Positions 33,545 through 42,826 of a DNA stretch of 64,000 nt are shown here, one piece after another. Under the pieces are notes generated by a model. It did not search any database, was not told the DNA's origin, and worked only from the letters and a program-made list of their open reading frames with translations. Where the stretch lies: contig NZ_HG938353.1 in NCBI RefSeq assembly GCF_000731315.1, positions 4,282,001-4,346,000 of the forward strand, in the 5' to 3' direction. Each line of letters opens with the position of its first letter. The first letter of the stretch is position 1. The stretch is from Neorhizobium galegae bv. orientalis str. HAMBI 540 (lineage in GTDB: Bacteria > Pseudomonadota > Alphaproteobacteria > Rhizobiales > Rhizobiaceae). The position numbers and the translations under genes are program-made.

Positions 33545-35565
33545 CCGGCCGCGCGCAGATGCGCCTCCTGTTGTTGCCCCTCGGCCACCAGATGACCGAC
33601 GTCGAGGATCAGCGCCACGTCCCCGTCGCCGAGGATGGTCGCACCCGAGAAGGTCGCGACGTCATGGTGCAGTTTCGACATGCCCTTGATGACCGTCTGG
33701 TGATCGCCAATGATCTGGTCGACGACCAGGCCGACCCGTTCGGAACCTGTCGAGATGACGACCACCTTCTGGAAGGGGTCGGGCTTGGTGCCGGTGCGGA
33801 AGAGATCGCGAAGCCTGAGAAATGGCACGAGACTGTCGCGCAGCGAGATGAAGCTGCGGCCGCGTGAGCGCATGTCTTCTTCGATCGAGAGCTCGAGGCA
33901 TTCCTCGACCGCCGAGAGCGGGATGACATAGCGGCCGTCGCCGACCCGCACGAGCAGTCCGTCGATGATCGCGAGCGTCAGAGGGATCGCCAGCGAAATC
34001 TCGGAACCTTCGCCAGGATGGCTTGCAACGTTGATCGTGCCGCGGAGTGCATCGATGGTCCGCTTGACCACATCCATGCCGACACCGCGGCCTGAAAGGT
34101 TGGTGACCGTCTGCGCCGTCGAGAAGCCGGGCTGGAAGATCAGCTGGTAGAGTTCCTGATCGGTGAGGCTGGCATTCGGCGGGATGAGCCCGGAGGATTC
34201 CGCCTTGGCGCGCACCCGGTCGCGGTTGATGCCCCGGCCGTCGTCCTTGATGGTGATGATGACCTCGCCGGCCTGCTGGCGGGCGGAAAGCAGGATATGA
34301 CCCGCTTGTGACTTGCCGGCGGCAAGCCGTTCCTCGGGGGTCTCGAGACCGTGGTCGCAGGAGTTGCGCACCAGATGCACCAGCGGATCGGCCAGGCGTT
34401 CGATGACACTCTTGTCGACTTCCGTGCTTTCGCCCTCGGTGACCAGTTCGATCGTCTTGCCGGTTTCATGCGACAGATCGTGCACCAGCCTGCGGAAGCG
34501 GCTGAAGAGATGCGCGACCGGTACCATGCGCAGCACCATCATCGTATCGCGCAGCTCGCCTGAAAGGCGTTCCACATCTTCCGAGACGGCCCGCAGCTGC
34601 AGATCGCCGCTGCCGCCTGCAAGCTGGCTGAGGCGCGACTGGGCGATGACGAGTTCGCCGACCCGGTCCATCAGCTCGTCGAGTTTTTCGGCGGGCACGC
34701 GGACGTTTTCGGACGCCTTGTTCTGCTTCGTCTCGACGGGAGTTGCAGCAATCGGCGCAGGCGTAGCCGCATGCAGGACGACAACCGGTGCCGTCGCAAC
34801 AGGCAGGGGCGCCGTGGCGGGCTGCGATGCCGTAACCGGGGCTCCGGGCTTGGCTGGTGCCTTGGCGGCGACCGAAGTCTCGACGGTTATGACTTCGAGC
34901 TGCATCTCGTCCATGACGAAGATGAATACGTCGTCTATCGCAGACCGCGGCTGGGTGGTCAGAAGCTCGACTTCCCAGGAGACATAAAGATCGGTCGGCG
35001 CGAGAAGGTCGAGCGATGGGATGGCAGAGCGGTCTGCCACGATCCGGCACTCGCCGAGCTCGCGCAGTTCGTCGAGAAGCGGCAGCGGATTTGTGCCGTT
35101 TGCCATTGCGTTCTGCGGCAGGCTGAAGCGGATCTTGAAATGGTTCTGGCCCGGAGCAGTTTTGGCGGGGCCGGAAGAACCGGCGTTGTTGGCGCCATCG
35201 ACGGCAGCGCGCAGGCTGGCGAGAAGCGCTTCGCCAGTCGCCTCATGGTCGCCATTCGGCGTGTCGACCAGGGCACGCATGTGATCCTTGGCCTCGAGAA
35301 CAGCCGTGACCAGTTCCTGTGTTGCCGGAACTTCGCCCTTGCGGACGCGGTCGAACGCCGTCTCGCAATGATGGGTGAAAGCGGCCAGGGCATCGAAGCC
35401 GAACATGGCTCCCGATCCCTTCAAAGTGTGGAGTCCGCGGAAGACCGCGTCCACCTGATCCTTGTCGCCGAGGTTTACGTTCAGGTCGAGAAGCCCTGCT
35501 TCGATCTGTTCCAGAAGCTCGGCAGCCTCTGTCCTGAAAACCGCGATAGGATCGGGAAAGCTCAT
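33541..35565 (-). CDS. cheA: Chemotaxis histidine kinase CheA
   Basis: Receptor-coupled kinase phosphorylating CheY and CheB. From the ATG at 35565 (674 residues) the Hpt domain has the phosphoryl histidine H46 in HTLKGSG. A linker rich in Pro, Ala and Thr follows. The dimerisation, ATPase (HLVRNSCDHGLE, KDDGRGI, GRGVGMDVV) and CheW-like regulatory domains come after. The start overlaps the cheY stop by 4 bases (ATGA); a longer reading from 35628 lies inside cheY and is rejected. Confidence 0.94.
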   Translation of the reverse strand: MSFPDPIAVFRTEAAELLEQIEAGLLDLNVNLGDKDQVDAVFRGLHTLKGSGAMFGFDALAAFTHHCETAFDRVRKGEVPATQELVTAVLEAKDHMRALVDTPNGDHEATGEALLASLRAAVDGANNAGSSGPAKTAPGQNHFKIRFSLPQNAMANGTNPLPLLDELRELGECRIVADRSAIPSLDLLAPTDLYVSWEVELLTTQPRSAIDDVFIFVMDEMQLEVITVETSVAAKAPAKPGAPVTASQPATAPLPVATAPVVVLHAATPAPIAATPVETKQNKASENVRVPAEKLDELMDRVGELVIAQSRLSQLAGGSGDLQLRAVSEDVERLSGELRDTMMVLRMVPVAHLFSRFRRLVHDLSHETGKTIELVTEGESTEVDKSVIERLADPLVHLVRNSCDHGLETPEERLAAGKSQAGHILLSARQQAGEVIITIKDDGRGINRDRVRAKAESSGLIPPNASLTDQELYQLIFQPGFSTAQTVTNLSGRGVGMDVVKRTIDALRGTINVASHPGEGSEISLAIPLTLAIIDGLLVRVGDGRYVIPLSAVEECLELSIEEDMRSRGRSFISLRDSLVPFLRLRDLFRTGTKPDPFQKVVVISTGSERVGLVVDQIIGDHQTVIKGMSKLHHDVATFSGATILGDGDVALILDVGHLVAEGQQQEAHLRAAG

Positions 35566-35930
35566 CTGCCGAGTACCTTTCGAACGATCTTGACCAGGCT
35601 TTCCGGGTCGAAGGGCTTGGTGAGCCAACCGGTGGCACCGGCGGCCTTGGCTTCCTGCTTGATGTCGTTGTCGGATTCCGTCGTCAGGAAGATGACCGGA
35701 ACGCCCATATGGGCCGGCATCTTGCGCAGTTCCCGGATCATCGTCAGGCCGTCCATGTTCGGCATGTTGAGATCGGTGACGATCAGGTCGAACTGGCTGG
35801 CGCTAAGCTTGGCGATGCCGTCCATGCCGTCGACTGCTTCCGTGATCTGGTATCCGGCATTGCTGAGGGCGACGCGCGTCGTCAGCCGGATGCTGGCGGA
35901 ATCGTCGACTGTTAAGATGCTGGCGCTCAT
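35562..35930 (-). CDS. cheY: CheY-type single-domain response regulator
   Basis: Receiver domain of 122 residues: acidic pair D9-D10, phosphoryl aspartate D53 (VTDLNMPNMDG), T83/T84 (FLTTES) and K105 (LTKPFDP). Start and stop overlap both neighbours by 4 bases, tightly coupling STAS, cheY and cheA. It may bind flagellar motors or act as phosphate acceptor for other outputs. Confidence 0.93.
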   Translation of the reverse strand: MSASILTVDDSASIRLTTRVALSNAGYQITEAVDGMDGIAKLSASQFDLIVTDLNMPNMDGLTMIRELRKMPAHMGVPVIFLTTESDNDIKQEAKAAGATGWLTKPFDPESLVKIVRKVLGR

Positions 35931-36256
35931 TGAATACCCCCTTGATGAAGCCAGAATTTCAGGTCTTCAGCGGACATCCCGTCGAGGAAGCCGCTGCGCT
36001 TCAGGACATCGAGCGTTGGGCCGCTGGCGGGACGGGCTAACGCGATTTGCTTTCCGGCCGCGCCGGCGTAGATGCGCGCCGCTTCCATGAGTTGAATGAA
36101 GCTGATGTCCACCTGGCAATCATCGTCGAGTTCGATGGTTGCGGACGCGGTCTTGTCCAGAAACTGCAGCATTTCCCGCTGCACGGTTGCAATCGTGCGA
36201 ACAGTCAGGTTCTGCGGCGGGCGAAAGTAATCCTCTTGAACATCGGAAGCCGGCAT
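35927..36256 (-). CDS. STAS-domain protein heading the che operon
   Basis: A 109-residue single STAS domain, the fold of anti-sigma factor antagonists. The conserved DxS turn appears as VDISFIQLMEAAR with S52, the expected phosphorylation position, so it may be a phosphorylatable switch; no kinase of the SpoIIAB type is in the window. First gene of the - operon, overlapping cheY by 4 bases. Similar STAS proteins precede cheY-cheA in some alternative chemosensory operons. Function is inferred from fold and position. Confidence 0.82.
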   Translation of the reverse strand: MPASDVQEDYFRPPQNLTVRTIATVQREMLQFLDKTASATIELDDDCQVDISFIQLMEAARIYAGAAGKQIALARPASGPTLDVLKRSGFLDGMSAEDLKFWLHQGGIQ

Positions 36257-36591
36257 TCTTACCTCAATATAATTCCGAAAACGCTGAAATAGCTGGCCGA
36301 ATGTGGACTTGCATCGTTAATGCGGAGTTAACCGACCATGGCCATTTCTCACGAAACAAAACTGATAGGTTGCATTTTGCCACGCTAATGAGCGGGAAAA
36401 TTAACCACAAGTCGCAAACGACCGCCGCTATTCTGCGGGAATTAACTCATCGCCCCTCAGAGTAGTTCTCGCGCAGGACAAAACCGTGCCCGAACTTGCT
36501 GGTGCGGAACTGTCCCAAAACAATGCAGGCGAGTTCATCGTCGTATTTTCAGCAGGCAGAGGTCCCGTGGGGACCTGAAAGGTGAGGCAAA
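36257..36591. promoter_or_regulatory. Divergent intergenic region between the che operon and the MCP-like gene
   Basis: 335 bases without a convincing gene, AT-richer than its surroundings. It must hold promoters for the - che operon and the + MCP-like gene. An AT-rich stretch near 36265-36275 (AATATAATT on +) could be a -10 for the che operon, but no -35 is convincing. The + end contains the hairpin at 36560-36576. Confidence 0.5.
36560..36576 (+). other. Hairpin upstream of the MCP-like gene ribosome site
   Basis: AGGTCCC-GTG-GGGACCT is a perfect 7-base stem with a 3-base loop. It ends just before AAAGGTGAGG, the ribosome site of the gene starting at 36592, so it could influence translation. 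No T-run follows. Confidence 0.45.
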
Positions 36592-38325
36592 ATGGCTGTC
36601 AGGGCATCCATTTTTGACATCGTGAGTAGCTCGACTGGCGTTCTCGCCTTCGTCGACCGGATGGAAACAGCACGCTCGCGTATCGAGGAACGCTTTCTCG
36701 ATGGTGGCGCGGCGCTCCTGTCGATCCTCGATGTGCTGAACAAGCTGATCAACTCCCTCGACCAGTTGACCGGTTCGCTGGACGAAGGAACGGCAAACGC
36801 CACGATGGCCGAGCTGAAGAGCACGGTCGAGCGGCTGTCGCACCTGACCAGACTCGAATCCGGACGCCAGGTCGGCTTCCAGGAAATCGCCTCCGCGGAA
36901 CGAAAACTCCGGCCTCAGATCGAAGAGATGCAGGAAACGCTGCGCTATCTGCGCACCTTCGCGGTGACCGCCAAGATCACCGGTGCCGGGATTGCCGATT
37001 TCGCCGGTTTCGCAGAGGAAATTCTCGCAAGGATCCAGGAAGGCTCGCGCCAGGTCAACGATCTGGCAGGCAAGCTGAGCACCCTCGGCCACGGTCTTGG
37101 ACCGGTGATGGTCAAGGGAAAGGCGATCCTGGCAAGCTACGACCAAACGGTGCCGCAGATCGTTGTCGGCCTCTCCAACGGCGCGGCGGAGATCGGCAAG
37201 CACCGCAAGCTGCTGGTCGAGCGCGCCGCGAGGGTGCGCACCGTTGCAAGCGGCATCCAGTCGAAGCTCGCCTCGACGCTGTCGGCCATGCAGGTCGGCG
37301 ACATCACCCGCCAGCGCATCGAACATTGCCAGTCGAGCCTGCGCATCCTTTCCGATTATCTGGAATCGCCCGCGGCCGCCAGGTTGACCGGCGACCAGCG
37401 CGAAAGCCTGTCGCTGATCATCCGCAAGCTCGTATCGTTGCAGCTCAATCAATCCATCTCCGACTTCGATCGTGATACCGCAAAGATCGTTGCCATCGTC
37501 GCAAGCTTCCGGTCCGATCTGTCGCAGATCGAAGCCCTGCGCGCGACGATGACCGATGCCGACAGCGGCGACAACGACAATGCGATCCGGCAGCTCGAGA
37601 GCGGCGTGACCGCAGCTCGCGGTGCCGTGCGCGAAATCGAGGAGGTTGCCCACCACGCCGGCGAGCTCAGCCGGTCGACCAGCGATACCGTCCGGGAACT
37701 TCTCGACGGCATCAGCATCGTCAAGGTCGTGCGCACCGACATTCACTATATGGCGCTCAACACCAACCTCCGTTGCGGCAAGATCGGTGAGGAAGGCAGG
37801 GCGATCAATGTCGTGACCGCAGAACTGCGCAACTTCGCCGCGGTGCTCGACGAGACGGCTGAAAAAATCCTGATCGAACTCCAGACGCTCGAAATCGCTG
37901 CCAACAAGCTGACCAGCGTCCACGGCGAAGAGAGCGAACAAAGCCTCGACCAGCGTTTGGAAAACGCGCTTGAAAACATTCGTGCGGTCGGCGACCGGAT
38001 GGATGCCCAGATGCTGGCGCTCGGCGATCAGAGCAGGACGGCGGTCGGCGAGATGGATATCTCGCTCGCCCGGCTGAACTTCAACGCCGAACTCGGCGAA
38101 GTGCTGCGCGCCTGCGCCGACGAGATGGCGCTCGACGACGACGTATTCGAAGCGCCGGGCCTTGAAGAGGCGCTCGCGGAAGTCGGTGGCCGTATTGCCC
38201 GTCTTTATACGATGGTGACCGAACGCGAATTGCATGCCGCGGTGCTTGGCACAGCACCGCCGATGGTAGCCGCTGCTGCCGCCACCACCATGTCGGACGA
38301 AGACATCGACGATGCCCTGTTCTGA
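36592..38325 (+). CDS. Soluble MCP-like helical protein with CheZ-like DxxxQ motif
   Basis: 577 residues, predicted largely helical, no signal peptide or membrane segment. Around 385-416 it resembles the MCP hairpin tip (YMALNTNLRCGKIGEEGRAI and TAELRNF), but with changed key residues such as LRCGK where receptors have EAARAGE. Residues 236-244 read GDITRQRIE, matching the CheZ active-site pattern (D237, Q241). The extreme C-terminus is acidic and hydrophobic (DEDIDDALF), like the CheY-binding tail of CheZ. Divergent from the che operon. It may dephosphorylate CheY or form a cytoplasmic array; neither is proven. AAAGGTGAGG supports the start. Confidence 0.7.
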   Translation: MAVRASIFDIVSSSTGVLAFVDRMETARSRIEERFLDGGAALLSILDVLNKLINSLDQLTGSLDEGTANATMAELKSTVERLSHLTRLESGRQVGFQEIASAERKLRPQIEEMQETLRYLRTFAVTAKITGAGIADFAGFAEEILARIQEGSRQVNDLAGKLSTLGHGLGPVMVKGKAILASYDQTVPQIVVGLSNGAAEIGKHRKLLVERAARVRTVASGIQSKLASTLSAMQVGDITRQRIEHCQSSLRILSDYLESPAAARLTGDQRESLSLIIRKLVSLQLNQSISDFDRDTAKIVAIVASFRSDLSQIEALRATMTDADSGDNDNAIRQLESGVTAARGAVREIEEVAHHAGELSRSTSDTVRELLDGISIVKVVRTDIHYMALNTNLRCGKIGEEGRAINVVTAELRNFAAVLDETAEKILIELQTLEIAANKLTSVHGEESEQSLDQRLENALENIRAVGDRMDAQMLALGDQSRTAVGEMDISLARLNFNAELGEVLRACADEMALDDDVFEAPGLEEALAEVGGRIARLYTMVTERELHAAVLGTAPPMVAAAAATTMSDEDIDDALF

Positions 38326-38498
38326 TCGGCCGGCGCCTGCGCGGACCGGCGGGGGCTGCATTCAGCGGCTTGTCCTGTTAAGATAAAGCGAAGGCCGCGC
38401 CTTGACCTTTGGGTGCGCCTGGGTCATGTGACCGCCTTTGCTGACGCAGCGCTTGGAATACGGGACGAACCCCGCAAGTGCTCTAGAAGAGAAACACA

Positions 38499-38906
38499 AT
38501 GAGCAAGCCAACATCCTCGGCGCCCTCCCAGCGCATGCTTCGCGTTGGCGAACAGGTCCGCGCCGCCATAACCCAGGTCCTGCAGCGCGGCGAAGTGCGC
38601 GACGACCTCATCGAAAAGACCGTGATCTCGGTGTCCGAAGTGCGCATGTCGACGGACCTTAAGGTCGCCACGGCCTACGTGACGCCCCTCGGCCTGCCGG
38701 ATCATGCGGCAATCATCGAGGCGCTGAACCGCAACGCCAAATACATTCGCGGCCGTATCGGCGGTCAGCTCCGGCAGATGAAATACATGCCGGAAGTCCG
38801 CTTCCGCGACGATACCAGCTTCGACAATTACAAGAAGATCGATGAGCTGCTGCGCTCGCCGGAGGTCCAGCGGGATCTCGACGGCGGCAATGAAGACAAA
38901 GAATAA
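38499..38906 (+). CDS. rbfA: 30S ribosome-binding factor A
   Basis: Late 16S rRNA processing and 30S maturation factor. 135 residues with a KH-like core: [35 protein letters not shown], and [17 protein letters not shown]. First of the rbfA-truB-rpsO-pnp block. Normally infB lies immediately upstream; here the chemotaxis island does. TTGACC at 38402-38407 could be a -35 element, but no clear -10 pairs with it. Confidence 0.95.
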   Translation: MSKPTSSAPSQRMLRVGEQVRAAITQVLQRGEVRDDLIEKTVISVSEVRMSTDLKVATAYVTPLGLPDHAAIIEALNRNAKYIRGRIGGQLRQMKYMPEVRFRDDTSFDNYKKIDELLRSPEVQRDLDGGNEDKE

Positions 38907-38918
38907 TCAAGAGAACGC

Positions 38919-39848
38919 ATGTCAAAACCCCGCAAACCAAAGGGCCGCCCGATTTCCGGCTGGCTGATCCTCGACAAGCCGGTCGATTTCGGCTCGACCG
39001 AGGCCGTCTCCAAGATCAAGTGGCTGTTCAACGCCCAGAAGGCCGGCCACGCCGGTACGCTCGATCCGCTCGCTTCTGGCATGCTGCCGATCGCGCTCGG
39101 CGATGCGACCAAGACCGTGCCTTACGTCATGGACGGCCGCAAGATCTATGAGTTCGCCGTCAGTTGGGGTGAAGAGCGCTCGACCGACGACCTCGAAGGC
39201 GAAGTCACGGCCGCTTCCGACGCGCGTCCCGACGAACAGTCGATCCGGGACCTCCTGCCGAAATATACCGGCACGATCAGCCAAATCCCGCCGCAGTTCT
39301 CGGCCATCAAGATCGCCGGCGAACGCGCCTATGACCTCGCTCGCGACGGCGAAACGGTCGATATCCCCTCGCGTGAGGTGGAGATCTTCCGGATGACGCT
39401 GCTCGGCGTCACCGCGGACAAGGCACATTTCGAGGTGGAATGCGGCAAGGGCACCTATGTGCGCGCGCTGGCCCGCGACTTCGGCCGCGATCTCGGCTGC
39501 TATGGTCACATTTCCGAACTGCGCCGCACCTTCGTCGCGCCGTTCGCCGAGGAAAAGATGGTGCCGCTCGCCGATCTCGTGGCGCTTGAGGAGATCGAGG
39601 ACCGCGACGAACGCCTGGCGGCGCTCGATGAGTTCCTGATCGACACTGCCGAAGCGCTGTCCAGCCTGCCGCACCTGCCGGTCACCGACGATCAGGCGCA
39701 CAGGCTGAAAATGGGCAATCCGGTCATTCTGCGCGGCCGCGATGCGCCGCTTGCGGAGGCCGAGGCCTACGCGACAGTGCGTGGCAAGCTGATCGCCATC
39801 GGCGAGATCGGCCAGGGCGAATTCCGGCCGAAGCGGGTGTTCGGCTGA
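38919..39848 (+). CDS. truB: tRNA pseudouridine(55) synthase
   Basis: Isomerises U55 in the T-loop of tRNAs. The catalytic aspartate is D49 in [11 protein letters not shown]. Further family marks are [27 protein letters not shown], and [14 protein letters not shown]. 309 residues with a C-terminal PUA-like region. It follows rbfA by 12 bases. Confidence 0.95.
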   Translation: MSKPRKPKGRPISGWLILDKPVDFGSTEAVSKIKWLFNAQKAGHAGTLDPLASGMLPIALGDATKTVPYVMDGRKIYEFAVSWGEERSTDDLEGEVTAASDARPDEQSIRDLLPKYTGTISQIPPQFSAIKIAGERAYDLARDGETVDIPSREVEIFRMTLLGVTADKAHFEVECGKGTYVRALARDFGRDLGCYGHISELRRTFVAPFAEEKMVPLADLVALEEIEDRDERLAALDEFLIDTAEALSSLPHLPVTDDQAHRLKMGNPVILRGRDAPLAEAEAYATVRGKLIAIGEIGQGEFRPKRVFG

Positions 39849-39884
39849 TCGGCGGACGCCTCTTCCAATTGCAACGTGAATGGT

Positions 39885-39916
39885 CTATAGGCAGCGCCAG
39901 CATCAGGAGCCTATAG
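39885..39916 (+). other. rpsO leader stem-loop
   Basis: CTATAGGC (39885-39892) pairs with GCCTATAG (39909-39916) around a 16-base loop in the 151-base truB-rpsO spacer. The 9-base word CTATAGGCA occurs twice (39885 and 39911). S15 leaders in several bacterial phyla carry structured autoregulatory sites; this is a candidate of that kind. Confidence 0.4.
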
Positions 39917-39999
39917 GCATCCTACTGCATTCATGGCCGAAGCTGAACGACATCTCGGCTTCTGGCGTCTCGTTCTCCTCTTTACGAAAGGATCGTAAG

Positions 40000-40269
40000 A
40001 TGTCGATCACTGCCGAGCGCAAGACTGCGCTGATCAAGGAATATGCAACCGTCGAAGGCGACACCGGTTCTCCGGAAATTCAGGTCGCAATCCTGACGGA
40101 ACGCATCAACAACCTGACGGGTCACTTCAAGGATCACAAGAAGGACAACCACTCGCGTCGTGGCCTTCTGACCATGGTTTCCACCCGTCGCTCGCTTCTT
40201 GATTATCTCAAGAAGAAGGACGAGGCCCGTTACAGCAAGATCATTGCTGCTCTGGGTATTCGCCGCTAA
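40000..40269 (+). CDS. rpsO: 30S ribosomal protein S15
   Basis: 89-residue primary 16S rRNA-binding protein: [42 protein letters not shown] and [13 protein letters not shown] are diagnostic. The true start is the ATG at 40000 after AAAGGA; upstream in-frame readings extend into the leader. A terminator follows. Confidence 0.97.
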   Translation: MSITAERKTALIKEYATVEGDTGSPEIQVAILTERINNLTGHFKDHKKDNHSRRGLLTMVSTRRSLLDYLKKKDEARYSKIIAALGIRR

Positions 40270-40275
40270 AAATTT

Positions 40276-40310
40276 CCGGCGGGCGCTCTTGGGGTGCCTG
40301 CCGGTTCTTT
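40276..40310 (+). terminator. rpsO terminator
   Basis: An 11-base stem (40276-40286 with 40294-40304, two G.T pairs) and 7-base loop, followed by TTCTTTATT. It separates rpsO from pnp. In many bacteria this terminator is leaky, allowing rpsO-pnp readthrough. Confidence 0.7.
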
Positions 40311-40603
40311 ATTCGGGCCAAGGTCCGATGAAATGTTTGCGCTACGCCCTAGTTCGCGTGGTGACTGCCCGCAGACCCGGATGGGCCGGATCTGCCAAAC
40401 AAACCGTTGACCTGTCATGGGGCAGGATTGCCGGATGCTTTCGGCCAAAGCCCTCGGGGCTTTAGCCGCGGCTCCTTTCCAGGATGCCGGTGATGCAAAG
40501 CCTCCCGTTGTCTTGCCCATGATGTGTCACATTGATTGCGGTCGACTGTACGCTACGCCCGATATCGGCGATGCGTGTGCTCCCGCATTGAAGGACAAGA
40601 CAT
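40311..40603 (+). promoter_or_regulatory. pnp leader region
   Basis: The rpsO-pnp gap is 334 bases in all (40270-40603). After the terminator it holds no convincing gene. It contains a strong hairpin at 40443-40467: AAAGCCC-TCG-GGGCTTT with an outer GGC/GCC extension. In E. coli the pnp leader hairpin is cut by RNase III and is the basis of PNPase autocontrol; this hairpin is in the equivalent place. Confidence 0.45.
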
Positions 40604-42736
40604 ATGTTCAATACTCATTCCGTCGAAATCGAATGGGCCGGCCGCCCGCTGAGGCTGGAAACGGGCAAGATCGCCCGCCAGGCTGACGGCGCTGTTCTCG
40701 CGACCTACGGCGAGACCGTCGTTCTCGCGACCGTTGTTTCCGCCAAGGCTCCGAAGCCTGGCCAGGACTTCTTCCCGCTCACCGTCAACTACCAGGAAAA
40801 GACCTATGCCGCCGGCAAGATCCCGGGCGGCTATTTCAAGCGCGAAGGCCGTCCGTCGGAAAAGGAAACGCTGGTTTCCCGCCTGATCGACCGCCCGATC
40901 CGCCCGCTCTTCCCGGAAGGCTACAAGAACGATACCCAGGTCGTCGTTACCGTTGTCCAGCACGACCTTGAGAACGATCCGGACGTCTTGTCGATGGTTG
41001 CGGCGTCTGCTGCGCTGACGCTCTCCGGCGTTCCGTTCATGGGCCCCGTCGGCGGCGCCCGCGTCGGTTACATCAATGGCGAATACGTCCTGAACCCGCA
41101 TCTCGACGAGATGGACGAGTCGGTTCTCGACCTCGTTGTCGCCGGTACGGGCGATGCCGTTCTGATGGTTGAATCCGAAGCCAAGGAACTCAACGAAGAC
41201 ATCATGCTCGGCGCCGTCATGTTCGGCCATCGCGGTTTCCAGCCGGTCATCGACGCAATCATCAAGCTCGCTGAAGTCGCCGCCAAGGAACCCCGCGAGT
41301 TCGAACCGGAAGATCATTCCGCGCTCGAGGCCGAAATGCTCCAGCATTTCGAAGCCGAGCTTCGCGAAGGCTACAAGATCACCCAGAAGGCTGATCGTTA
41401 CGCTGCCGTCGACGCCGTCAAGGCGAAGGTGAAGGCACACTTCTTCCCAGAGGGCGCCGAGCCGAAATACAGCGCCGAAGTCATCGGCGCCGTCTTCAAG
41501 CACCTGCAGGCCAAGATCGTTCGCTGGAACATCCTCGACACCAAGAGCCGCATCGATGGCCGTGATCTCGAGACCGTCCGCCCGATCGTTTCGGAAGTCG
41601 GCATCCTGCCGCGCACCCACGGTTCCGCCCTCTTCACCCGCGGCGAGACCCAGGCGATCGTTGTCGCCACGCTTGGCACCGGCGAAGACGAGCAGTACGT
41701 CGACAGCCTGACCGGCATGTACAAGGAGCGCTTCCTGCTCCATTACAACTTCCCTCCCTACTCGGTTGGTGAAACCGGCCGCATGGGCTCCCCGGGCCGC
41801 CGCGAAATCGGCCATGGCAAGCTCGCATGGCGCGCCATCCGCCCGATGCTGCCGACGGTCGAGCAGTTCCCCTACACGCTGCGCGTCGTCTCCGAAATCA
41901 CCGAGTCCAACGGCTCGTCTTCGATGGCGACCGTCTGCGGCACTTCGCTCGCACTGATGGACGCCGGCGTACCGCTGGCCAAGCCGGTTGCCGGCATCGC
42001 CATGGGCCTCATCCTCGAAGGTGAGCGTTTCGCGGTCCTCTCCGACATCCTCGGTGACGAAGACCACCTCGGCGACATGGACTTCAAGGTAGCGGGTACT
42101 GCCGACGGTATCACCTCGCTGCAGATGGACATCAAGATCGCCGGTATCACCGAAGAGATCATGAAGGTCGCGCTCAACCAGGCACAGGGCGGCCGCAAGC
42201 ACATTCTCGGCGAAATGGCCAATGCCATCACCGAGAGCCGCGGCCAGCTCGGCGAATTCGCACCGCGCATCGAAGTGATGAACATCCCGGTCGACAAGAT
42301 CCGTGAAGTCATCGGTTCGGGCGGCAAGGTCATCCGCGAAATCGTCGAAAAGACCGGCGCCAAGATCAACATCGAGGACGACGGCACCGTCAAGATCGCT
42401 TCGTCTTCCGGCAAGGAAATCGAAGCCGCCCGCAAGTGGATCCACTCGATCGTTGCCGAGCCGGAAGTTGGCGCTATCTATGAAGGCACGGTCGTCAAGA
42501 CCGCTGACTTCGGTGCTTTCGTAAACTTCTTCGGCGCCCGTGATGGCCTCGTGCACATCTCGCAGCTCGCTTCCGAGCGTGTTGCCAAGACCCAGGACGT
42601 CGTCAAGGAAGGCGACAAGGTTTGGGTCAAGCTGATGGGCTTCGACGAACGCGGTAAGGTCCGCCTGTCGATGAAGGTCGTCGACCAGGCCACCGGCCAG
42701 GAAGTCAAGAAGGCTGAAGGCGAAGCCGCCGAATAA
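40604..42736 (+). CDS. pnp: Polyribonucleotide nucleotidyltransferase (PNPase)
   Basis: 3'-5' phosphorolytic RNase. 710 residues: two RNase PH domains ([24 protein letters not shown] in the first, [14 protein letters not shown] and [14 protein letters not shown] in the second), a KH domain ([14 protein letters not shown]) and a C-terminal S1 domain ([23 protein letters not shown]). Strong codon bias. A terminator follows the stop. Confidence 0.97.
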   Translation: MFNTHSVEIEWAGRPLRLETGKIARQADGAVLATYGETVVLATVVSAKAPKPGQDFFPLTVNYQEKTYAAGKIPGGYFKREGRPSEKETLVSRLIDRPIRPLFPEGYKNDTQVVVTVVQHDLENDPDVLSMVAASAALTLSGVPFMGPVGGARVGYINGEYVLNPHLDEMDESVLDLVVAGTGDAVLMVESEAKELNEDIMLGAVMFGHRGFQPVIDAIIKLAEVAAKEPREFEPEDHSALEAEMLQHFEAELREGYKITQKADRYAAVDAVKAKVKAHFFPEGAEPKYSAEVIGAVFKHLQAKIVRWNILDTKSRIDGRDLETVRPIVSEVGILPRTHGSALFTRGETQAIVVATLGTGEDEQYVDSLTGMYKERFLLHYNFPPYSVGETGRMGSPGRREIGHGKLAWRAIRPMLPTVEQFPYTLRVVSEITESNGSSSMATVCGTSLALMDAGVPLAKPVAGIAMGLILEGERFAVLSDILGDEDHLGDMDFKVAGTADGITSLQMDIKIAGITEEIMKVALNQAQGGRKHILGEMANAITESRGQLGEFAPRIEVMNIPVDKIREVIGSGGKVIREIVEKTGAKINIEDDGTVKIASSSGKEIEAARKWIHSIVAEPEVGAIYEGTVVKTADFGAFVNFFGARDGLVHISQLASERVAKTQDVVKEGDKVWVKLMGFDERGKVRLSMKVVDQATGQEVKKAEGEAAE

Positions 42737-42761
42737 GGCCTTCTTCCTTCCGAGACATTGA

Positions 42762-42791
42762 GGCGCGGAAGCTCTTCCGCGCCTTTTGTTT
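42762..42791 (+). terminator. pnp terminator
   Basis: GGCGCGGAAG (42762-42771) pairs with CTTCCGCGCC (42774-42783); the innermost pair must open to form a small loop. TTTTGTTT follows directly. A strong Rho-independent terminator 25 bases after pnp. Confidence 0.85.
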
Positions 42792-42826
42792 ATCTGCTGT
42801 CACGAGACGAACCCACGAGACTAGCC

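Noticed and set aside
36535..38361. 608-codon open frame on - opposite the MCP-like gene
   Set aside because: The + frame has coherent helical heptads, motifs and a ribosome site. The - frame has none.
40553..42556. 667-codon open frame on - opposite pnp
   Set aside because: Shadow of pnp. The composition is repetitive (Asp, Arg, Leu, Gly) with no domain; the + frame is a complete PNPase.
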